A stretch of 37,530 nt of DNA, from assembly GCA_015501585.1 (NCBI GenBank), contig JADNRY010000572.1, positions 1 through 37,530 of the forward strand, given 5' to 3'. Below, piece by piece: positions 30,773 to 37,530 of this stretch (position 1 is its first letter; each line of letters begins with the position of its first letter). Origin of the DNA: Rhodocollybia butyracea. Taxonomy: Eukaryota; Basidiomycota; Agaricomycetes; Agaricales; Omphalotaceae. The notes beneath the pieces were generated by a model, which searched no databases, was not told the DNA's origin, and saw nothing but the letters and a program-made list of their open reading frames with translations. The position numbers were made by a program, and so were the translations under genes.

Positions 30773-32953
30773 ATGGCACCTGCCTCGTCTCTTTTGGCCT
30801 TGTCTGGGCTTGCAGTGTCTACAGTCGCTGTACTGTATCTCTTTCCACGCCGCCGCCAGTCCTTCGTCGAGTCCTATCCTCCAGGTCCCAAATCCCCAGA
30901 TATTCCGACTCTTGATGCATGGGTCCAATATCAAGAATGGGGAGAGAGTATGGTTCGTTACTTGTTCTTCTTTTCGTCCATGTATGAAATGCTGATTCTC
31001 GGAACGGTATTGCTACAGGAGATCTTGTCTACATCCATGAAAATAACATGCTCATCTCAATAATGCTCATGTTGCCAACGATCTACTAGACAAGCGTGCT
31101 CGTATCTACTCGGATCGAGCAATGACAAACATGATGAAGCTGTGAGTTTGAACTCTTAACATTCCGAGTCACTGCTAAGTTTTCCTTGTAAGGTGTGGAT
31201 TCGATGATTTACTTTCCACACAGGTAACTTGCCTAACAAACTCATCTCCAACTTGGAACTGATTTCAACTCCTGCGCAGCGATATTCGGATAAATGGCGA
31301 GGAAATAGGAGCCTTTTTCAACAAAATTTTCGTAAATCTATCAGCAGTCGCTTTTATCAAGCCCAATACAAACAAATCCACCAGTTTTTACGAAACCTGA
31401 CGGACAACCCAGAAGAATTTATGCAGCACACAATGTTGTATGTCTTACCGGTTTAGGCCGAGGGTAGGTAGCTGAAAATTACTGATTATTCCACAAGACT
31501 CTCCCAAGGCGTCATTTATGCATCATTATATGGACTGGACATTCGTTCTGATGAATCCGTTGCCAGAGGGTTGGACAAACTGTGCATTTAATTGGACGAG
31601 CAATTGTAGAGCCATTCCCTGCCTTTGAACGATTTTCGTGGCTGCGTTTCATGCCTTCCTGGTTCCCTGGGTGTGGGTTTCAAAAGGTAGCGAACGAATG
31701 TTTGGCAGGTATAAAGAAGCAGAAACGATTCCATATGACCGTGCTGTAAATACTTGGTAAGTCTTCAACTTGCAGCTTTGCCTTATAATGGCTTATAATC
31801 CAGAAAATGGGTACTGGTACTTCCCTTAATTGCTGAGCTAGCGCTTGAAAGTGAGGGAGATCCTGTGGGCATTGGGAGGGTCAAGGCAATGGGAACTATC
31901 AGTTTTTTGGGTGAGACTTTTTAATTTTTAATTTAATACTAGATCACAAGATCAAAGAAACTAACATCTACTACCTTCAGCCGGGGCTGATACGGTACGA
32001 AGTCTCTCCTTGAACTGACTTCACTCCATGAACTTATCTAGAATTTAATAGACAATGTCTTCAATTGCCTCCTTTCTCCTCACCATGACTCAACATCCTG
32101 ATGTTCAGTTGAAAGCGCAAGCGGAAATTGATCACGTTATTGGGAGAGATCGACTACCTACTTTTAAGACCGCCAGTCTCTTCCATATGTTGAATCAATA
32201 TATCGCGAAATAATGCGCATGCACCCGCCTGTCCCTGTTGGTATGAGGTTACTAATTCAAAAGATTGAATATTTCTTGAGGTTTTGCAGATCTCCCTCAC
32301 ATTTCAACTGAAGATGACTTCTATCGAGGTTACCACATCCCTAAAGGTCTTTAAAATCTTTTGTTTTAGGCACATTTTAATGTCTTCATTTCAGGCTGTA
32401 CGATCGTTGCCAATATCTGGTGAGTTTATGATCTCTTTTAAGTTTCGAGCAAGCTTGTGCCGTGCTAAAGGACGTTCCTAGGGGTATCAATCGAGATCCC
32501 AATGTGTTTCAGAACCCGATACATTCATGCCTGAACGTTTTCTGAACTCTTCAACTGGGCCATATACGAACATCAACAATATCTATGCCTTTGGATTTGG
32601 ACGGAGGTGTGTAATCTTCGTTCAAGGATATTTTCCCGTCCTTTTCCTCTATATAGAGTTTGCGCGGGGCGCCACATGGCTGACAATACTGTCTGGCTTA
32701 CAATTGTATCTGTCCTGGCCACACTGAATCTACGCAAGGCCAAAGATGATGCAGGTAATGAAATTGACATTCCAGGAGAGTATACTAAAACCTTCTTCCG
32801 GTATGTGCTTGAGTCTGTGTCATGTTTATATGTTGATGATACTAATCAACGCCCCGGGCGTATTCCAGCCATCCCTCGCCATACCGATCTTCCATTACGC
32901 CTCGCGACCAGCAAGCACGAGATCTGATTTTGGCGACCGCTACGGCAGATTGA
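30773..32953 (+). pseudogene. cytochrome P450, copy 4: multiple frameshifts
   Basis: Complete in layout, from the N-terminal anchor to the C-terminal exon ending TGA at 32951-32953, but broken in at least five places relative to copy 3, each by a small deletion: the end of exon 1 (GGGGAGAG for GGGGAAGAG), exon 2 (CATCTCAA for CATCCTCAA), exon 5 (GTTGCCAG for GTTGCCCAG, followed by TTTAATTGG creating a stop), exon 8 (TTTTAAGACC for TTTTGAAGACC), and exon 11 (GTGTTTCAGAACC for GTGTTCCCAGAACC). The I-helix in this copy reads AGADTT, closer to the family consensus than in the intact copy. The heme loop carries GCGGGGCGCC for GCGGGCCGCC, which changes Arg to Gly after CAG. Confidence 0.88.
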
Positions 32954-33029
32954 GAGTGAAGGTAATGCTTCACCCTGTGCTGCATTTGTAAAATGTTTTG
33001 TTATATGATCCAGTCTACGTTATGGTTGT

Positions 33030-33320
33030 ACTTCGAACTTATGGTTACAATTGTACGTCTGCTACCAAGGTGTTTTTTATATCGCAGGCGGAAACCGTTA
33101 CTAGAAGTTGTCATGTCCGTAGAGGGCCGAGCGAATCAATGGGGTCGCAAAAAAGTTGACACGGTTTTGAAGTATCTCGTCTAACCTGGCACCATCGTAA
33201 CGTAGTGTGCCGCAGCCAACTTTCCATATGTAGCGTTGGTCGGAGACATGCTCAATGCGCTATTATACGTACATGCTAGTCAAGTCGACGGGTCACAAAT
33301 GACTAGCAACTTAACAAGGG
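33030..33320 (+). repeat. remnant block matching 2690-2970
   Basis: Follows P450 copy 4 directly and shares its order of pieces with 2690-2970. Its right part (GTTGGTCGGAGACATGCTCAATGC) resembles the 'VGDAFNA' segment of relic Y, so the duplicated array probably continued here once. Confidence 0.5.
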
Positions 33321-33374
33321 GCTAGGCTTTTCTGAGATTCTGGGTTCCTCGGATCGGTAAGTAGCGACATGTTA

Positions 33375-33485
33375 TTGGAATCACGGCATATCATCGGTAG
33401 AACAATGCATTCTACGAGAATTTCCTTCCGTGACCATGGCCCCTACCTCATCTTCACTCTGACGGGCAGGTTTCTCAAGCCGCAA
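33375..33485 (+). pseudogene. P450 start-codon stub (fifth copy)
   Basis: GGAATCACGGC followed by GACCATGGCCCCTACCTCATCTTCACT and TGACGGGCAGGTTTCT resembles the promoter and first codons of P450 copies 3 and 4 (GACCATGGCACCTGCCTCGTCT...). Similarity stops after about 50 coding bases. It appears to be the truncated start of a further unit. Confidence 0.4.
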
Positions 33486-33706
33486 AAGGAAATCCTCTTA
33501 CCGCATTTGGGTAACTGCACTAGCTCGATCAGATAAAGCAGATTTTTCAAAATGTTTGCAAGGTCCGTGAATTTCATGGGGTTTTGGATGTCAGGCTAAT
33601 AAGATAGTAAAAAGCATAAAAAATAGTACCACGACTCAAACGACAACGAAATCAAGGGAAAATTCCTCGAGGCAACACAAAAAACCAAAGAAAAATGAAG
33701 CATGAT

Positions 33707-36200
33707 TTAGTATCTCCGCCGTGGATCATTTGTGTGCATCATCGATTGGGCAGCGTATGGGTCCAGCTCCATACTCATCCCATGAGGTCCCCTAGATTCA
33801 TTCATGTACGGAGCTGGCACATCGTGATAGGGAGTGTGATCGCCACCCGTCAAACTCGCAGAGCTTCCAGCCCATTGTTGGCTTTGGTTATATTCCGGTT
33901 GTTGTAATGAGAATGAGCTGGAGTCGGAGTTCCTCATATACACAGGGTTCGTCTGAACAGCGCTAGGACTGGAAACAGTTCTCATCGCGTAGGACTTGGT
34001 TGTTTCACGTGCAGTAGCTCGTCGACGACGCGACAGATACACACCGATCAGCGCACCGATGATTCCCAACACTACAATTGCACCAACAACGGAGGCGATA
34101 ATAGCCACTTTACTACTGCCGCTGGAGTGGTCAGTGCTCGAGGTTGCGGTACCTGTACCAGTTGCGGAACCAGAGGCGGAGTTTAAACGGACACTGGAGG
34201 GGAGGACACTAGCGGGCTGAGTAGGCTGCGTCTCAACACTACCACTGCCAACAATGACAAAGGTTCCGTTGGATGGGATACCGTTGACTACGACAAACAC
34301 CATAGCCGGTCCCGGTTGGAAAATGTTAGCGTTAGGAGGCATTTGAGCAGTGTGCAAGGTAAGGGATCCGTCTGAATTGACAGTATAGGTGTTGTTTAAC
34401 TGGAGGAACCTCTGGCCCATGTTCATTCCGTGAGTAGTCCAGCCGGGTCGGACAACGACCACAGTGGTATTATCAGCTGCATCGTTACTTGATCCAGAGT
34501 ACGAAGACGCAGGGACAGTTATATCGAATGAACTGCCACCATAGGAGAGATTTGAGGGTATACCAGACGGGACAGGACGAGTGGTAGCTGAGAAATAAGG
34601 CGGGTAGAATATTTCAGCCTGGTATTGGGTGGGGAAAAATGTGGTAAGATTGACATCAACGTTAGGGTTGGAGCCGGCAATGAGGACCGATGCATCGGGA
34701 AGAAGGATAGCCGAGGAGTGGTAGAGACGGGCAATGTCGGAAGTGGAAAACCAGCATTCGACCATCGACTGCCAGCGGGAGCATTAGGATCATACAGAGC
34801 AGGAGTACCAACAGGTCCAGAAGCCAACGACATTCCGAAAGGCATCTGGCTGTACGACAAAGTTGTTCCTGTGTTGGTTGCGTATCCAGCAGTTCCGTTT
34901 AAGCCACCATTAACGACGAGCATCTTTCCATCAGGAAGAATGATGAACTGGCCCATGGTACGACCTTCGAGCATGTCGTCATCTTGGACGTAAGCAGGCG
35001 CTGAACCATCTACTGGTTCGGGGGTAAGGCGCTGGCAATCCTTTGAAGCCGGGTACAGCCAGGTGTTGGTATTCGGAAACGAGTAATTACCCAGAACGTA
35101 TCAGGCATATCAGAACCCCCACAAAAGATTACGGTGGGCGTATAGTTGTTAGCAGGAGTAAGGGGAAGCATCGCCACAGCTCCAGTTGCTGGGTACACGC
35201 GAACGACCTTGCCAGGCATGTCCGGGAGATCGGTCTCGGTGTTGGTACTTGGATCCCAGAGCACTGCGAATATTGAGTAAACAGCAAAAAATGACTGGGA
35301 GAAAAAGACATACTAGTAGAGAAATTGGCTTGGACGAGCATTTGACCAGAGGCCATCAGATATGAATGCGCATACGCATTCAAACCTGATGTTTTTCCCA
35401 TGAAGTTCATAAGAGTCGCACCACGTCCGTTATTTGGGTAGAACTCGAATGTAGGTTGGGATGCATTTCCTTCATAGAAGGGATCAGTATTGGGAGTGTT
35501 GCGATTTATATAGCCTCCGTTGACAAATCCACCGATAAGTACAACGGTTCCATCGCCTAATGGCTCAGCAGCAGAGTACCAGCGCTTTTCCTGCATGGAT
35601 AAAACGTCAGGATTGTCGAACCACTGGCAATTTGCAGAGTTGAAATTATCAGAGTCCGTGCAAGGGTTTAATATGCGAATAGATTTTGAGCCATCATAAT
35701 CCTGGTAAGTCGCATCGAACGACGCGGCTCCTTGTCCATTCGGAACTGACCCAATACCTCCACCAGGTGCGATAGCGCCATTCCCTCCAAAAGTGACATA
35801 TGAGCCGTTGGGCAAATGCATCCCAGAAGCACAGAAAACATTGGTCTTGATATCCATCAGTTCGACCTGATGAGTGTTGAAGTCCCTATGTATAAAGATG
35901 AAAAGTCAATACTGCGTTGGAGTTATGATACTCACCAAACTGCACCCCATGCAGGGTGACCATTAATCTGAGCGGCATTCCCTTCCGCTTTGTCGATAAT
36001 GTAGACTTTATCCTGGTTCCCAACAAACATCTGTTGCGAGTTCCTCTGAGAAGTGTTCCAAACTATCAGCTCGAAAAACGCACCATCATCGCGCTAACTT
36101 GAGTATTACCACCATCCGCAAAAGAGCCCGCAAGAGAAGCCAGAGCTGGAGAGAAAGATGTGGCTAGCCATAGAGCCTGTAGAATTAAAGGTGAAAGCAT
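33707..36200 (-). CDS. copper radical oxidase (glyoxal oxidase-like), C-terminal membrane anchor
   Basis: Family enzymes oxidise aldehydes or alcohols and release H2O2 for wood-decay peroxidases. Exons on minus: 36200-36084 (signal peptide MLSPLILQALWLATSFSPALA), 36030-35936, 35885-35314, 35263-33707; about 780 residues. Expected active-site residues are all visible: Cys89 (NVFCASG) and Tyr174 (KRWYSAAE) of the Tyr-Cys radical cofactor, Tyr-His in ARLYHSS, and His in WTTHGMNMGQR. A Ser/Thr-rich stretch precedes a transmembrane helix (VAIIASVVGAIVVLGIIGAL) and an RRRR stop-transfer, then a cytosolic tail. Two one-base losses interrupt exon 4: a GGG at about 35090 where family members need one more G, and a TTTT run at about 34750. 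Read across them the protein is continuous. Either assembly errors or a young pseudogene. Confidence 0.85.
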
Positions 36201-36629
36201 GAGGAACCGGGTTTCCGTCGGAAAGCAATCTGAGGCGAGAAAGAATGACAAAAAAAAGAATGGAATGGTGGCGGTCAAAAGCAGGATTTTTCTGGTCCCT
36301 GACGCCGAATGTTCCAGCTTTGGCATCTGACATCAGTGATGTGTGAAATAAGCGCTCAGATGGTTGAACTTCACTATTTTGAATCCTCAAGGCCTCAGGC
36401 CTCAGGAATTTCCGAGCGTTAAGCTCCAAAGCTTAAGTAGATACCGGAAACGGTGTCATGCGATTTTTCTCAAGAGCAATGCGCCGCAGCTTGGACTCGA
36501 AGCTGTTGAACGTAAATCTGAACATCTGTCATTTTTTTCAATTGTCAAGTTGATACGGTCAGGCTACGGCGCAGGCAGCAGGGAAAGCTTCAAAAACTGC
36601 GCTATAATTCTGCTTGAACCTGTGGCTCG
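36201..36629. promoter_or_regulatory. divergent intergenic region
   Basis: Separates the start codons of the copper radical oxidase (minus) and the serine hydrolase (plus), so it must hold both promoters. A StuI-like palindromic repeat AGGCCTCAGGCCTCAG lies at 36390-36405. No clear TATA box was identified. Confidence 0.5.
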
Positions 36630-37530
36630 ATGCATCTCTTCACTCTCTTCTTGCTAACAGCCGCAACTTTTGCACAACTCCAAGAGCCGCTTGCGCAATC
36701 AAGCAACAGAAAGGACGTTTTGACCCCCGAAATTGACAACTTTATCGAGAATGTTCTGAAGAGCTGGAATTCGCCTGCGGGTGTTGGAGTTGCGGTGGTG
36801 CAGAAAAACGAAGATGGAACTTGGAATATCGAGAAGAAGGGATACGGTGTCGCCAAGGCCGATGGTAGTAAAGTCACGGAGGATACGCTGTTTGCTATTG
36901 GCTCCAATTCAAAGGTTAGAACATGAATCGTTATGGATTTTTATGAGCTTACGGCCTACTTAGTTGTTCGATGTCATCGCCACAGGTCTTTTAATCTCAA
37001 ATGAGAGCCTTTCACCCCAAATCTCCTGGAACACGAAGATATCTTCTATTATCCCCGAGTGGGAGATGGCCGATCCGATCGCGACATCAGAGAGCACAAT
37101 CATCGACCTCATGAGCCACCGCACCGGCCTTCCTCGTCATGATATGGTGTACAATGATAGCGAACCCGTTGGATCGTTGGTTCGTTACGTCTTCCTTTCT
37201 ATGCTCTTCCAAAAATCTCATTGGCCTCAATTAGATATCTCAAATCAAGTACCTTAGACCGTCTGCTGGATTTCGAGAGACCTGGCAATACAACAACATC
37301 ATGTATATTGTACTATCGTACATCCCGGAGGTTTTCTTGAATGTCCGTTTTGCACAATATGTCAAGAAGCATATCTTCCTCCCTCTTGGTCTTCACGCTA
37401 CAACGTACTCGGGTGATCTAGCAGGGGCAACTGGAAAACTCGCGGCTGGATTTGCCAGGGATCAAGTCAATAAGACGGAAGATATCTTTGGAATGGGTAT
37501 ACCAAGGGCATTACCCTATTGGAATCCTGG
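36630..37530 (+). CDS. secreted serine beta-lactamase-like hydrolase, 5' part
   Basis: Member of the serine beta-lactamase / penicillin-binding-protein-like (class C, LACTB-type) family; eukaryotic members are hydrolases of mostly unknown substrate, and nothing here implies antibiotic resistance. Exons: 36630-36914, 36964-37179, 37235 onward to the window edge, with GT..AG introns. Signal peptide MHLFTLFLLTAATFAQ. The catalytic S-x-x-K is S92-N-S-K95 (AIGSNSK, directly before intron 1), followed by SHRTGLPRHD, and the second motif Y-x-N is Y186-N-N188 (WQYNNIMY). The C-terminal part with the third motif lies beyond 37530. No lesion seen. Confidence 0.85.

Noticed and set aside
35041..35092. 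A 50-nt intron (GTAATT...AAAG) in the copper radical oxidase that would restore the frame
   Set aside because: Its sequence encodes a segment conserved in family members (NYSFPNTNTWLYPASK), so a one-base deletion explains it better than a new intron, although splicing cannot be excluded.
1..37530. tRNA, rRNA or CRISPR features
   Set aside because: I saw no cloverleaf-like A/B box pair, rRNA segment or repeat-spacer array on either strand by eye; a tRNAscan-SE and Infernal run would settle it.

Overview
This is a stretch of a filamentous basidiomycete genome, most likely an agaricomycete. Genes are split by many short introns of about 50-65 nt (GT...AG). The gene content fits that group: a class I sesquiterpene synthase, multi-exon cytochrome P450s, a membrane-anchored copper radical oxidase of the glyoxal oxidase type, an aryl-alcohol dehydrogenase relic and the 3' end of a non-LTR retrotransposon. 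No species is claimed.

Layout. 1-2690 is gene-poor and holds a possible degenerate membrane-protein gene, an inverted repeat, a 14-bp minisatellite, a strong hairpin and AT-rich DNA. From about 2690 to 33480 the window is a battered serial duplication. Its recurring parts are (i) a decayed UTP7-like gene on the minus strand (two copies: 3571-5580, 11335-13115); (ii) a decayed, unidentified plus-strand gene 'Y' (four long copies plus two remnants); (iii) a P450 on the plus strand (copy 1, 7193-8080, fragment; copy 2, 14980-17171, one-base frameshift; copy 3, 22228-24435, intact, 500 aa; copy 4, 30773-32953, many frameshifts; a possible start-codon stub near 33434); and (iv) an unidentified minus-strand gene 'A' downstream of the P450 (17916-19241, 25198-26474, stub at 3100-3400).

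Inserted among these repeats are an intact four-exon sesquiterpene synthase (8529-9675, minus, 331 aa), a 5'-truncated LINE-type element (about 9811-11170, minus), and a roughly 2.2-kb segment bounded by a perfect 28-bp terminal inverted repeat (about 28051-30269) that carries a decayed aryl-alcohol dehydrogenase. Comparison with the neighbouring duplicate shows the uninterrupted target site.

The right end (33700-37530) is single-copy. It holds a copper radical oxidase gene on the minus strand, interrupted by two one-base deletions in short homopolymers, and the 5' part of a secreted serine beta-lactamase-like hydrolase on the plus strand, transcribed divergently from it.

Working together: the sesquiterpene synthase would cyclise farnesyl diphosphate and the intact P450 is the obvious candidate to oxidise the product, so this looks like a small terpenoid locus whose P450 was amplified with its neighbours and then mostly lost. 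The pairing is inferred from position only.
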